NCBI RefSeq assembly: GCF_017426725.1 | Contig: NZ_JAERMS010000006.1 | Span: 62,868 to 126,867, forward strand | Direction: 5' to 3' | Origin: Prevotella illustrans | GTDB lineage: Bacteria; Bacteroidota; Bacteroidia; Bacteroidales; Bacteroidaceae | Length of the DNA stretch: 64,000 nt | The notes under the pieces: generated by a model | Databases searched by the model: none | What the model was told of the DNA's origin: nothing | What the model saw: the letters and a program-made list of their open reading frames with translations, nothing else | Shown here: piece by piece, positions 54,512 to 63,998 of the stretch | How the letters are laid out: each line of letters opens with the position of its first letter | How positions within the stretch are numbered: position 1 is the first letter of the stretch | Position numbers and translations under genes: made by a program

Positions 54512-57500
54512 CTAAGCCAACACTTCTTTCAGCAAGCGGACGGCTTCTCCGACCGACGGCACGTCCTTGATGTGCATCAGGCGGCGGCCTCTTACCTCCT
54601 TAAGGTCGCAGCGACGGGGATGATTGGCGATGAAGTTCAGTATCCTGTCGAAACTCTTACTCTTGTAATAAGCACTCAGCGGATTGCTGACAAACTGCAG
54701 GCTAAGCATGCCATTGCGGAACATAATTTTCTCGCAGCCCAGACTCTTACCCAGCCGGCGCAAGGGAACCACCTGCGTGAGTTCTTCGCCCGCATGAGGA
54801 ATGGGACCGAAACGGTCGACCAATCGCTGCCGATAAGCCTGTAACTCCGCATCGTCCGTGATATTGTCCAACTCCCGATAGAGCAACATGCGCTCACTGC
54901 TGCCCGGCACATAAGTGTCGGGGAAGTACATCTCCAAATCGCTTTCGATAGCACAGTCTTCCACAAATTCATCGCCTCCAATGTCATTGCCGGCAGCCAT
55001 CTCCTCGGCATAGATATCCTGAAACTCGTCATTCTTCAGCTCGGTAACGGCCTGGTTGAGTATTTTCTGATAGGTCTCATAACCCAAGTCCTCCATGAAA
55101 CCGCTCTGTTCGGCTCCCAACAGGTTACCGGCGCCACGGATATCCAAATCCTGCATGGCCAGATTAAAACCACTTCCCAATTCCGAGAAATTCTCTAACG
55201 CCTCCAACCGACGGCGCGCCTCGGGCGTGAGAACGCTCTTGGGCGGTGACAACAGATAACAGAAGGCCTTCCGATTACTACGCCCCACCCGTCCTCGCAT
55301 CTGATGTAGGTCGGACAAGCCGAAGCGATGGGCGTCGTTGATGATGATGGTATTGGCATTGCCGATGTCGATACCATTCTCTACGATGGACGTCGACAGA
55401 AGCACATCGTAGTCATAATTCATGAAGCCCACCACAATCTTTTCCAGGTCATCGGGTTTCATCTGTCCGTGCCCGATGGCAATGCGACAATCGGGCACGT
55501 ATTTCTTAATGAGCGACGCGATCTCGGGCAGGTTGCTGATACGATCGTTGATGAAGTAGACCTGACCGTTGCGGCTCATCTCAAAGTTGATGGCGTCAGC
55601 AATCACCTCATGCCCATAAGCAGCCAGTTCCGTATGGATGGGATAACGGTTAGGCGGCGGCGTGCGAATAATACTCATATCGCGTGCCCCCATCAACGAG
55701 AATTGCAATGTTCGCGGAATGGGCGTGGCCGACATGGTAAGCGTATCGACATTCGTCTTGAGCTTGCGTAGCTTTTCCTTGGTGCTGACGCCAAATTTCT
55801 GCTCTTCATCAATGATGAGCAAACCCAAGTCGTGCCACTTCACCGACTTGCCGATCAACTTATGCGTACCGATGATGATGTCGATGCGGCCGGCCTCCAA
55901 ATCGGCGAGCACATTCTTCGTGTCCTTGGCCGAACGGGCTCTCGACAAATAATCGACCCGCACGGGAAGGTTCTTCAAACGGTCGCGAAAAGTCTGATAA
56001 TGTTGGAAAGCCAACACCGTGGTAGGCACCAGTACGGCCACCTGCTTGCTATCAGCCGCCGCCTTGAAAGCCGCCCGCACCGCCACTTCGGTCTTGCCGA
56101 AACCAACGTCGCCACAAACCAAGCGGTCCATGGGCCGCTTACTTTCCATATCGGCCTTCACGTCCTGTGTAGCTTTATTCTGGTCGGGCGTATCCTCATA
56201 CAGAAAACCGGCCTCCAGCTCATGCTGCATATAAGAATCGGCGCTGAAGGCAAATCCCGTCTGATGACGTCGCCGGGCGTATAGCTTGATCAAATCACGG
56301 GCAATATCCTTGATTCGCTTTTTCGTCTTTTCCTTCAAGCGGTCCCAAGCTCCCGTTCCCAAGGTTGAGAGTCGGGGCGGCTCACCCGTATCTTGCCTGC
56401 GATACTTGCTGATTTTATAGAGCGAATGAATCGAAACATCTACCTTATCATTGTTCTGATAGATAATCCGAATCATCTCTTGATAGCCCTGCTCACCGTC
56501 AGCCGACGGCTTGGGCAGCGGCACCCGGACCAATCCTCCAAACTTCCCGATACCGAAATCGACATGAACAAGGAAGTCGCCGGGCTCCATCTCCTGCAAT
56601 TCCTTCAATGTGACAGCCATCTTGCCGGCCCGTGCCCCGTCCGACTTGAGATTGTATTTGTGAAAACGGTCGAATATCTGATGATCGGTGAAGTAACAAA
56701 TCTTGGCCTCATGATCGATAAACCCCTCGTGCAACGTCTTGCCGACGGCCTCAAAGCGAATGCCGTAATGCAGCAAAGCCTCACTCGTGAAGATGTCCTT
56801 CAGGCGTTGCTGCTGTTTCGCGCTGTCGGCCAACACATAGAGCCGGTAGCCCCGCTGTTGGTAATCGCCAAGCGTCTGTGCCAACAAGTCGAAATTTTTA
56901 TGAAAGAGCGGTTGCTGCGATATGTCGAAAGAAATAGACGCCGAAGCCTCATCGCCGGGCACGCCAAGTGTTATCCGACGGAAAGGCGCCACGTCTTGAG
57001 TAAACCGCGAAGCCGTGCACAGCACGTTTTCCTTCTGCATGGAACGTAGGATTTCCTGCCGTTCCACCTCCGTGACGTCGGCCAACCGGTCGGTAAGCGC
57101 CTGCGAAGAGAAGCCTTCGTTATAAACCTGCCCGATGATGTCATGCACAAAGGTGAAATCCTTCATCACCAAGACGGCCGTATCGGGCAGGAAACTGAGG
57201 AAAGAGACTTTCTCGCTACCCGACGATGCCAGCTCGGGAACGATTTCCACTGCGGTTTTCGCCTCTTTCGACAACTGGTCCTGCACCTCGAAAGTGCGAA
57301 TCGTATCAATCTCATCACCAAAGAAATCAATGCGGAAAGGGTATTCACAGGAATAGGAAAAGACATCGAGAATACTGCCACGAGTGGCAAACTGGCCGGG
57401 TTCATACACGTAATCCGTTTCATGAAAACCATAATCACGTAACGTATGGGCCACCTCCGTGATATCGATTCGCATGCCACGACGCAACGACAGCCTGCGT

Positions 57501-57937
57501 TCGTCCATGATTTTCTTCGACACCACCAGCTCGGCCAAGGCTTCCGGGTGGGTCACGATGAACTCAGGCGCACGCCTCTCGGAAGCTCCGCCATCCGCTA
57601 ATCGGCTCAGCACTTCGGTGCGCAGAATCTCATTGGCCGCATCCCTCTGCCCGTATTTTACGGCACGGCGATAAGATGACGGAAAGAAAAACACCTGACC
57701 ACTGCCCAAAAGTTGTGTCAAGTCATGATAGAAATAACCCGCCTCGTCGGCGTCGTTCAGAATGAAAACGAACGGGAAGGTGACACTTTGGGCCAATGAG
57801 GCAAAAAACACGGACGCCGCGGACCCCGATAAGCCTCGCAGAAATATATGGCCGGAATCTTTCTTTTCCAACAAACGCAAAAGGGCCCCACCCTGTGGAG
57901 CCTTTGCGCAATTCTTCAGAATGTCATCTGTATTCAT
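54512..57937 (-). CDS. mfd: Transcription-repair coupling factor Mfd
   Basis: A 1141-residue translocase that removes stalled RNA polymerase and recruits the UvrABC repair system. Parts visible: UvrB-like N-terminal modules (residues 1-430, SSYRRAVKYGQRDA, YEPGQFATRGSILDVFSY), RNA-polymerase interaction domain (GDFLVHVDFGIGKFGGL, about 455), helicase motor with Walker A CGDVGFGKTEVA (near 607), LLIIDEEQKFG, MSATPIPRTL and QMRGRVGRS, then the C-terminal TRCF domain. Length is normal for Bacteroidetes. The start codon overlaps the stop of the upstream glycosyltransferase gene (ATGA). Confidence 0.97.
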   Translation of the reverse strand: MNTDDILKNCAKAPQGGALLRLLEKKDSGHIFLRGLSGSAASVFFASLAQSVTFPFVFILNDADEAGYFYHDLTQLLGSGQVFFFPSSYRRAVKYGQRDAANEILRTEVLSRLADGGASERRAPEFIVTHPEALAELVVSKKIMDERRLSLRRGMRIDITEVAHTLRDYGFHETDYVYEPGQFATRGSILDVFSYSCEYPFRIDFFGDEIDTIRTFEVQDQLSKEAKTAVEIVPELASSGSEKVSFLSFLPDTAVLVMKDFTFVHDIIGQVYNEGFSSQALTDRLADVTEVERQEILRSMQKENVLCTASRFTQDVAPFRRITLGVPGDEASASISFDISQQPLFHKNFDLLAQTLGDYQQRGYRLYVLADSAKQQQRLKDIFTSEALLHYGIRFEAVGKTLHEGFIDHEAKICYFTDHQIFDRFHKYNLKSDGARAGKMAVTLKELQEMEPGDFLVHVDFGIGKFGGLVRVPLPKPSADGEQGYQEMIRIIYQNNDKVDVSIHSLYKISKYRRQDTGEPPRLSTLGTGAWDRLKEKTKKRIKDIARDLIKLYARRRHQTGFAFSADSYMQHELEAGFLYEDTPDQNKATQDVKADMESKRPMDRLVCGDVGFGKTEVAVRAAFKAAADSKQVAVLVPTTVLAFQHYQTFRDRLKNLPVRVDYLSRARSAKDTKNVLADLEAGRIDIIIGTHKLIGKSVKWHDLGLLIIDEEQKFGVSTKEKLRKLKTNVDTLTMSATPIPRTLQFSLMGARDMSIIRTPPPNRYPIHTELAAYGHEVIADAINFEMSRNGQVYFINDRISNLPEIASLIKKYVPDCRIAIGHGQMKPDDLEKIVVGFMNYDYDVLLSTSIVENGIDIGNANTIIINDAHRFGLSDLHQMRGRVGRSNRKAFCYLLSPPKSVLTPEARRRLEALENFSELGSGFNLAMQDLDIRGAGNLLGAEQSGFMEDLGYETYQKILNQAVTELKNDEFQDIYAEEMAAGNDIGGDEFVEDCAIESDLEMYFPDTYVPGSSERMLLYRELDNITDDAELQAYRQRLVDRFGPIPHAGEELTQVVPLRRLGKSLGCEKIMFRNGMLSLQFVSNPLSAYYKSKSFDRILNFIANHPRRCDLKEVRGRRLMHIKDVPSVGEAVRLLKEVLA

Positions 57938-58689
57938 GACCGGCGAGGAATTTTAGGGTATTTGCGAAACCAACCGTCCAGCCGAAGACGCATAACGCCG
58001 AAGAAAGCTTCTCCAAAAATGCCACCGCTCATCTTGCTGGTACCCTCCCGCCTGTTGACGAAGATCACGGGAACTTCCTTTATCTTGAATCCTATCTTAT
58101 AAGCGGTGAACTTCATTTCGATTTGGAAACCATAGCCTTTGAAGCGTACTTCATCGAGGGGAATCGTTTCCAACACACGCCGACGATAGCAAACGAAGCC
58201 CGCCGTGGTATCGTTCACCTTAATGCCGGTGACAATCTGCACGTACTTAGAGGCAAAATAGCTCATCAGCACACGGCCCATCGGCCAATTGACCACATTC
58301 ACGCCACTGATATAACGGGAACCGACGGCCACGTCATTCCCTTCATCATGGGTGGCGGCATACAGGCGAGGCAGATCGGCGGGATCGTGACTGAAGTCGG
58401 CGTCCATCTCAAAAACATACTCATACGCACGCTGCAATGCCCACTTGAAGCCGGCGATGTAGGCCGTGCCCAAACCAAGTTTGCCGGAACGCTCTATGAT
58501 AAAGAGCCGGTCGGCAAACTCCGTTTCCATCAGATGGCGAACGATTGCCGCCGTTCCGTCGGGACTGCCGTCATCAATCACAAGAATATGAAAAACTTTC
58601 TGTAAATGAAAGACTGCACGAATAATCTTCTCAATGTTTTCCTTCTCGTTGTAAGTAGGAATAATTACAATGCTATCGCTTTGAGTCAT
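57934..58689 (-). CDS. Polyprenol monophosphomannose synthase-like glycosyltransferase
   Basis: A 251-residue family 2 glycosyltransferase of the dolichol-phosphate mannose synthase (DPM1) type. Motifs: VIIPTYNEKENIEKI, LVIDDGSPDGTA, GKLGLGTAYIAGF, MDADFSHDP (metal-binding D-x-D), GSRYISG and the RREGTSKMSGG signature near the C-terminus. No C-terminal membrane helices are present, so it is the soluble single-domain form. It would make a polyprenyl-phosphate sugar donor for periplasmic or surface glycosylation. It is coupled by ATGA to mfd. Confidence 0.93.
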   Translation of the reverse strand: MTQSDSIVIIPTYNEKENIEKIIRAVFHLQKVFHILVIDDGSPDGTAAIVRHLMETEFADRLFIIERSGKLGLGTAYIAGFKWALQRAYEYVFEMDADFSHDPADLPRLYAATHDEGNDVAVGSRYISGVNVVNWPMGRVLMSYFASKYVQIVTGIKVNDTTAGFVCYRRRVLETIPLDEVRFKGYGFQIEMKFTAYKIGFKIKEVPVIFVNRREGTSKMSGGIFGEAFFGVMRLRLDGWFRKYPKIPRRS

Positions 58690-58725
58690 ATTATTTTATT
58701 CGTTTTAAATATGTCAATGATTATA

Positions 58726-58733
58726 CAAAGGTA
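58726..58733 (-). promoter_or_regulatory. Putative -7 box of the glycosyltransferase-mfd operon
   Basis: The minus strand reads TACCTTTG, matching TAnnTTTG, 36 bp before the ATG at 58689. A TTTTG lies 22 nt further upstream, a little beyond the preferred spacing. Confidence 0.42.
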
Positions 58734-58810
58734 GGCTTTTTTTGATGCAAGTTGACAAAACAGACTACTTTTTTCATGAAATATCAGACTGATTGTTCGT
58801 AAGATTTCGG

Positions 58811-59569
58811 TTATTGGTCAGGATTCTCCACAAATCCCTGATACTCGGGCACCAAACCGCCCATCACGGCCCGATAGGCCTGCTCCATTGTCTGCTTCTC
58901 AAACTCGATGCCCTTGCCTTTGGGTGGTATCGGCTGATGAATAGTCAGCGTCAGCGGGTGCCATTCCACCCAGCGCAAGTCGCGCGTCCGGGGCATGACA
59001 TCGAACGAGCCGTTAATGGTCAGCGGCACGACCGGCAATTGAAGTTCATCGGCCAGCATGAAAGCGCCGCGACGAAAAAAGCCCATGTGCCCCGTGAATG
59101 TACGTGAGCCTTCGGGGAACACCACCAAGGACATGCCTGCACGAAGTATCTTACTGGCATTGGAATAAGTCTGCCGTATCTTGCTCGGCCCTCGCTTGTC
59201 GACAAAGATGTGGTGAGCGGCCTTGCAGGCGATGCCTATCAGCGGAATGTTGCCCAGTTGACGCTTCATCATCCATTTGAAATTGCGATTCAGATAACCA
59301 TAGATCAGGAATATGTCGAAAGCGCCTTGATGATTGGCCACGAACACATAGGACTGACCGGCCTGCAGATGTTCGCGGCCCTCGACCTTGACAGGAAGAA
59401 GAAGCACCTTGGTAATGAGCCGGGCCCAGCACTTACCGGGATAATATCCCCAGAAATGACCGTTGCCTATCAAGCAGCCGACAACCGTAACAAGCGAGGT
59501 GAGCACGGAAGCCGCCAGGATGACAGGCAGGCAGACCAAAAGTTGATAAACACGATAAAGGAATTTCAT
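58811..59569 (-). CDS. plsC: 1-acyl-glycerol-3-phosphate acyltransferase
   Basis: A 252-residue membrane-bound acyltransferase of phospholipid synthesis. An N-terminal membrane helix (about 5-30) precedes the catalytic NHQGAFD motif (HX4D type, near 78-84) and the FPEGSRTFTG motif (near 150) that binds the glycerol-phosphate substrate; VPLTINGSFD-like sequence follows. It would acylate lysophosphatidic acid to phosphatidic acid at the inner membrane. The start overlaps the stop of the metallophosphoesterase gene (4 bp). Confidence 0.9.
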   Translation of the reverse strand: MKFLYRVYQLLVCLPVILAASVLTSLVTVVGCLIGNGHFWGYYPGKCWARLITKVLLLPVKVEGREHLQAGQSYVFVANHQGAFDIFLIYGYLNRNFKWMMKRQLGNIPLIGIACKAAHHIFVDKRGPSKIRQTYSNASKILRAGMSLVVFPEGSRTFTGHMGFFRRGAFMLADELQLPVVPLTINGSFDVMPRTRDLRWVEWHPLTLTIHQPIPPKGKGIEFEKQTMEQAYRAVMGGLVPEYQGFVENPDQ

Positions 59570-60744
59570 AGAGATGGGTTACGATGAAGGGTGAATACTA
59601 CGATTTCGGGGATAGCGCCAATGCGGATGGGTACGACGCCTCCCAGCCCGGCCGATACATAGAGGTAGCGGCCGTCCTTTTCAAACAAGCCGTAATCCTC
59701 CTTGTAGGTCAGCATGGTCGGGCGAAGGCCTAATATCTTGATTTGCCCGGCATGGGTGTGACCGCTCAAGGTTATCCGGGCATTGGTATGAGGCAGGATC
59801 GTGCGATCCCACGACGACGGGTCGTGCTGAAGCATGATGACAAACGAACGGCTGTCGACGCCCGCCATCGCTTTACGAATGTCAATCATGTGCGGAAATG
59901 GCGCTTCGCTGTCATTATGCGTACCGACTACGACAATGCTGTCTGATTCACGATGGAGAACGACATTGCGGTCTATAAGCAGATTCCAACCAAACTGGCG
60001 CTGGAGCTTTCGGGTAAGCTGCTCGTTATAATGCTTTACCGACTCCTTTTCTCCTTTCTGATAAAGGCTATAGTCGTGATTACCGAGTACGGAATAAACG
60101 CCATCCTGTGCCTTCAACGAGGATAATTCACGCCTAAAAGCCATCAGTTCCTGCGGCCTGACATTCTGCAAATCGCCGGTAAAGACTATCATGTCGGCAC
60201 CTTGCGCATTGATACTGTCGATATCGCGCTTCAATATCTTATAGCGCCAACCGCGATAAGTGCCTACATGGAAATCGGAAAACTGGGTGATTCGGTAGCC
60301 GTCAAACGCCTTGGGCAAGTCGTCCAGATATAAATGCACGTGACGCACCGACAGCTTGGCCTCGCCGAACGTGAAGCCGTAGAAGAAAAAACCGACGCCG
60401 ACAAGCGACACGAAAGGTCCGATAATGTTTCCCCAATTGCGATGGCTGCGGGTCATGATACACCATAGCCAACCCACGCACGAACAAACCGTGAAAAGAA
60501 AAACGGGCAGAACAATCCATGTCAATAAAATGAAGAACAACTCTATCCACAGATTGTTATGCGGCACGAAATCTCTGATACAGGCCATACCGACGCAATA
60601 GCCGGTCATGGCGAGCGCGGGAAGCCAGCACAACATCTGTTTCCACCACCGCAAACGTAAGCGGCGGACCAGGAAGTGGCGGTCGATGTAGACCTGTGGC
60701 AACAAGATAGCCAACAGTAAAGGTATGATGATACGAGCTACCAT
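59566..60744 (-). CDS. Membrane-anchored metallophosphoesterase
   Basis: A 392-residue protein. The first ~140 residues hold four hydrophobic helices; the rest is a calcineurin-like phosphoesterase with all metal motifs: FSDFHVG (D-x-H), FTGDLQN (GD), LGNHDYS (GNHD), LQHDP and SGHTHAG (GHTH). Proteins of this design are annotated as YkuE/YaeI-like phosphodiesterases; some act on lipid A precursors or other lipid substrates, but this one has no assigned substrate. Coupled to plsC by a 4-bp overlap, which makes a lipid-related role plausible. Confidence 0.88.
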   Translation of the reverse strand: MVARIIIPLLLAILLPQVYIDRHFLVRRLRLRWWKQMLCWLPALAMTGYCVGMACIRDFVPHNNLWIELFFILLTWIVLPVFLFTVCSCVGWLWCIMTRSHRNWGNIIGPFVSLVGVGFFFYGFTFGEAKLSVRHVHLYLDDLPKAFDGYRITQFSDFHVGTYRGWRYKILKRDIDSINAQGADMIVFTGDLQNVRPQELMAFRRELSSLKAQDGVYSVLGNHDYSLYQKGEKESVKHYNEQLTRKLQRQFGWNLLIDRNVVLHRESDSIVVVGTHNDSEAPFPHMIDIRKAMAGVDSRSFVIMLQHDPSSWDRTILPHTNARITLSGHTHAGQIKILGLRPTMLTYKEDYGLFEKDGRYLYVSAGLGGVVPIRIGAIPEIVVFTLHRNPSL

Positions 60745-60790
60745 AAAGTCATTTTACGCACAGACAAAGTAGGATGAACGCAGGAGAGGC

Positions 60791-62116
60791 TTATCCGAAA
60801 ACCAACTGTTTGCCTACACGACCGGCGTCAACCCGACCCCTGCTGTAGACCAACGCGCCGTTACAAAGCGTATGCACGACCTCCCAGTGAAACGTTTCTC
60901 CTTCAAGCGGGCTCCATCCACACTTACTGAGAATCCTGTCTTTCCGTAAAATCCAAGGAGCCGTGGGACGGATTATCGCCAAATCGGCCCAATGTCCCTC
61001 ACGAATAAAGCCACGCTCATGAATCTTAAACACGTGGGCGGGATGATGACACATCAGCGTCACAAGCCGCTCCAACGGGAGAACACCCCGATTAACCAGT
61101 TCCAGCATGGCCAACAAGGAGAACTGCACCATCGGCATGCCGGAAAGAGCCTTGGCCGCCCCACCCTGCTTTTCTTTCCACAGATGGGGAGCGTGGTCGG
61201 TGGCGACCGTCAGAATCTTGCCGTTTGTCAGCCCTTGTCTCAGGTTTTCACGATCTGACGCCGTTTTAATGGCAGGATTACATTTGATGAGTGCCTTCTT
61301 CGTTAGATAATCCGAATCTGAGAACAGCAAATGAGGAACACAAGCCTCGAGCGAAACATTATCTCCTGCCAGCGCAAGCTCGCGGGCCGTCGTGATATGG
61401 GCAATATGTAAACGAGTGTCATATTTTTTGGCCAATTTAACCGCCAGAGCCGATGACGCATAGCAAGCTTCGGCCGACCGTATCTCGGGATGGATGGAGA
61501 TATCCGGATCATCTCCGTAAGTCGCCATCGCCTCACGCATATTCCGATTGATAAGTGCCGTATCTTCACAATGGGTCATCAGCGGCAACCCCAAATCATG
61601 ACAGGCCGCAAATATTCTTTCCAATGATTCCTGCTTATCTACGAGCATATTGCCTGTGCTGGCTCCCATAAATAATTTAATTCCGGGAATCATACGCCGA
61701 GGAACAGCCGCAAAAGTATCTATATTCAAAGACGTTGCTCCATAAAAGAACCCGAAGTTAACAACACTCTTCTCAGCCGCCAGCCTATACTTCTCCTCCA
61801 ATGCGTCGAGGGTTATTGTCTGCGGATTCGTATTGGGCATTTCCAGAAAAGAAGTAACACCGCCGGCGGCAGCGGCCATACTTTCGGTATGAATATCTGC
61901 CTTCGCAGTCATACCGGGCTCGCGAAAATGCACATGCTCATCAATAACTCCGGGTAAAACAAAACAGCCCGTAACGTCTATCATTTCCTGATAGGCATCA
62001 CGGGATATTGTGCCCGGTTTCAATATATTCTTGATGTGACCGTTTTCTATGAAGAGATCGGCTAAAAAAGAGTGACCTTCATTAACAACAATGCCACCTT
62101 TTATCAATAAGCTCAT
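60791..62116 (-). CDS. pyrC: Dihydroorotase (class I type)
   Basis: A 441-residue amidohydrolase that interconverts carbamoyl-aspartate and dihydroorotate in pyrimidine synthesis. Zinc-binding motifs: DEHVHFREPGM, the likely carbamylated lysine in GIKLFMGASTGN, MTHCEDT, HIAHITT and VATDHAPH. Length and the FREPG motif favour dihydroorotase over allantoinase or hydantoinase. It sits 13 bp after the end of a DUF4369 lipoprotein gene and 46 bp before the metallophosphoesterase gene. Confidence 0.92.
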   Translation of the reverse strand: MSLLIKGGIVVNEGHSFLADLFIENGHIKNILKPGTISRDAYQEMIDVTGCFVLPGVIDEHVHFREPGMTAKADIHTESMAAAAGGVTSFLEMPNTNPQTITLDALEEKYRLAAEKSVVNFGFFYGATSLNIDTFAAVPRRMIPGIKLFMGASTGNMLVDKQESLERIFAACHDLGLPLMTHCEDTALINRNMREAMATYGDDPDISIHPEIRSAEACYASSALAVKLAKKYDTRLHIAHITTARELALAGDNVSLEACVPHLLFSDSDYLTKKALIKCNPAIKTASDRENLRQGLTNGKILTVATDHAPHLWKEKQGGAAKALSGMPMVQFSLLAMLELVNRGVLPLERLVTLMCHHPAHVFKIHERGFIREGHWADLAIIRPTAPWILRKDRILSKCGWSPLEGETFHWEVVHTLCNGALVYSRGRVDAGRVGKQLVFG

Positions 62117-62129
62117 TCAACAAAAAGAA

Positions 62130-62927
62130 TTATTTATGTTCTGCTGCAGGAGAGGTCGGCAGAGCCAACTGATTAGGAGTCGGAGCTTCACCTTGCGGCG
62201 CGGGGCCTATAGGCTGATTGGTAGGAATTTCTTTCAGTCCATTCATAATCTGCTCATTCTCCTGTGCTTTCTTATAGTAATCTTTTACGTATGGATCATT
62301 TTTGAATTTGTCGGTAGCCTTACTCATGATATCTTCTATCCATGGAGTAAGCTCAGGATATTGATAGCCTATCGTTACCATAAAGAATACGCCGGGCCCC
62401 AATACATTGTCGAAATTTTCACAAACAAAATTCGTCACCAATTGGTCTTCCTGTTCCGTGAGCCTGTTTGCCTCATTCCTAAGATGCGCGTTCACAATCT
62501 CCATATTACTGCCATTCATAATAGCCTGGTCATGCTTATGCACAAGTTCAGCCTCCTGATTTTTCAATTGGTTATACTTGTTCACAAACTTAAACAGCTT
62601 ATCATTCAGTGGTGTTCCACTAACAGTCTGCTGTGTATCATCAAGTTTGACAGAAATATCACCACCTTCTATCACGATTGGCATAACGCTCTCGTCATCC
62701 ATAAATATATTAGCCAGCCTCACAGAGTCGTATGTACCACTGAAATGGAACTGCCCGTGTACCACGTCGCACGAATCCAAGCTTTTAAACTCGTTATTCT
62801 TCAAAACTTTCAAGTATAGCTTGCGACCATCCAGATTTGATACATTTGACGTGCCTTGGATATTATAGGAATTCACACATGAAGTGAATGCGATTAGAGA
62901 TAGGAACAGGTATAGAACTTTATTCAT
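62130..62927 (-). CDS. DUF4369 domain lipoprotein
   Basis: A 265-residue lipoprotein with signal peptide MNKVLYLFLSLIAFTSC (cysteine at 17). The N-terminal part (about 22-115; GRKLYLKVLKNNEFKSLDSC, GQFHFSGTYDSVRLA, PIVIEGGDISVKLDD) matches the DUF4369 domain often found at the front of Bacteroidetes thiol-disulfide proteins. The thioredoxin domain that usually follows is missing; there is a helical part with GPGVFFMVTIGYQYPE and a Pro-rich tail instead. Function unknown. Confidence 0.82.
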   Translation of the reverse strand: MNKVLYLFLSLIAFTSCVNSYNIQGTSNVSNLDGRKLYLKVLKNNEFKSLDSCDVVHGQFHFSGTYDSVRLANIFMDDESVMPIVIEGGDISVKLDDTQQTVSGTPLNDKLFKFVNKYNQLKNQEAELVHKHDQAIMNGSNMEIVNAHLRNEANRLTEQEDQLVTNFVCENFDNVLGPGVFFMVTIGYQYPELTPWIEDIMSKATDKFKNDPYVKDYYKKAQENEQIMNGLKEIPTNQPIGPAPQGEAPTPNQLALPTSPAAEHK

Positions 62928-62950
62928 ATATAGATTGATTCATTCTCAAG

Positions 62951-62958
62951 CAAAGATA
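62951..62958 (-). promoter_or_regulatory. Putative -7 box of the DUF4369-pyrC operon
   Basis: The minus strand reads TATCTTTG, 23 bp before the ATG at 62927, matching TAnnTTTG. No good -33 element is seen. Confidence 0.42.
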
Positions 62959-63010
62959 ACATGTAATATCGATGTTTGGAACTTTTTTCATGCAATTTAA
63001 TTGATATTCC

Positions 63011-63445
63011 TTAACTTTTATGTTTTTTTGGATTAATGCTTTTGCCTTTTTCAAGTTCAGAAGAAATACGGTGCATCGTATACATTTCAAGTAGCGCGGC
63101 TATCAAAAGAAGGATAACCCATTTATTATATACATAGGTCAGATAATCCACAACATGGGTAAACATCGGTCGCAATACCCCATAAGCATTGTCGACCATC
63201 AAGAGTCCGGCCAAGATAAAAAATAGGTCAGCCATTCCCATTATCCTTTTCAAACGCTTGATCGTGATCGACGACCCGGTATAGGCCTGCAACAATTGGA
63301 TCGTTACAAAAAGGATAGCACCTAATAAAAAAATCCAGCTTACAATCTGCCGGTTCCACATCAGGACATAAGTCCCGGCTCCAATCACCATTAAAGCGCC
63401 TCCTAAAAGGAAGAGATAACGGCGGGTCTTTGTTAATTCCTCCAT
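63011..63445 (-). CDS. Small integral membrane protein, conserved in Bacteroidetes
   Basis: A 144-residue protein with four hydrophobic helices (about 10-28, 34-52, 68-86 and 107-124) and short charged ends. No family name can be given with confidence. Such proteins often lie next to the DivIC/FtsB gene in Bacteroidales; here it starts 8 bp after the DivIC-like gene ends, which suggests co-transcription and perhaps an envelope role. Confidence 0.75.
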   Translation of the reverse strand: MEELTKTRRYLFLLGGALMVIGAGTYVLMWNRQIVSWIFLLGAILFVTIQLLQAYTGSSITIKRLKRIMGMADLFFILAGLLMVDNAYGVLRPMFTHVVDYLTYVYNKWVILLLIAALLEMYTMHRISSELEKGKSINPKKHKS

Positions 63446-63453
63446 TGTCGTTA

Positions 63454-63795
63454 TTATTCTATAACTACTTCTTGATTTTCATCTACAGGCTGTTCGTCAG
63501 AGCTCAAGACAAAGATATCTTCATCATCGGCTTTCATGAAATAGCGTTCACGAGCAATTCGCTCTACCGCTTTCGGATTACGACGAATCTCCTGCAACTG
63601 TTTAGAATCAGCCGCATGTTGATCCTCGTATTTCTTGATTTCTTTTTTTAAGTCTTCAATTTGTAATTCAAGTTTCACTCGCTTCAACACACTATCCTCA
63701 CCTACTACCCCTATGAGTAATGTACAAACCACAATCACAAGAAAATACTTATAATGTGATATAAAATTCCATAGTATATTCAGCTTATTTGCCAT
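63454..63795 (-). CDS. DivIC/FtsB-like septum formation protein
   Basis: A 113-residue bitopic membrane protein with one helix (YFLVIVVCTLLIGVVG, about 17-33) followed by a coiled coil (KLELQIEDLKKEIKKYEDQ, about 40-75) and the RNPKAVERIARERYFM motif typical of DivIC/FtsB. In the divisome it links FtsL and FtsQ-type proteins in the periplasm. First gene of the pair with the small membrane protein. Confidence 0.85.
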   Translation of the reverse strand: MANKLNILWNFISHYKYFLVIVVCTLLIGVVGEDSVLKRVKLELQIEDLKKEIKKYEDQHAADSKQLQEIRRNPKAVERIARERYFMKADDEDIFVLSSDEQPVDENQEVVIE

Positions 63796-63811
63796 ACGTG
63801 AAAATCTCTTG

Positions 63812-63819
63812 CAAAAGTA
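63812..63819 (-). promoter_or_regulatory. Putative -7 box of the DivIC-like gene
   Basis: The minus strand reads TACTTTTG, matching TAnnTTTG, 16 bp before the ATG at 63795, so the leader would be very short. Confidence 0.38.
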
Positions 63820-63887
63820 AACAAAAAAATGAGAACCGTCTGTTGGCTCACTGAAAATTTAGAATAATTAATAAGAGCATATCCCTA

Positions 63888-63998
63888 TTATTCCAATAGT
63901 GTCCTAAATAGGGTCGGTAGAAAATTAGTGGGGACAGGTTTACAGGTATCGATGATATCTACTGTGTGCCCTGAATTATCTTTACATATACCATCAAA
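63888..63998 (-). CDS. ORF tail at window edge, unidentified
   Basis: An open minus-strand frame of 36 codons runs in from the right edge and ends at a TAA (63888-63890). The visible C-terminus includes DGICKDNSGHTVDII and ends FRTLLE. No family can be named. It may be the end of a real gene or a chance frame in the upstream region of the DivIC-like gene. Confidence 0.25.
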   Translation of the reverse strand, partial: FDGICKDNSGHTVDIIDTCKPVPTNFLPTLFRTLLE

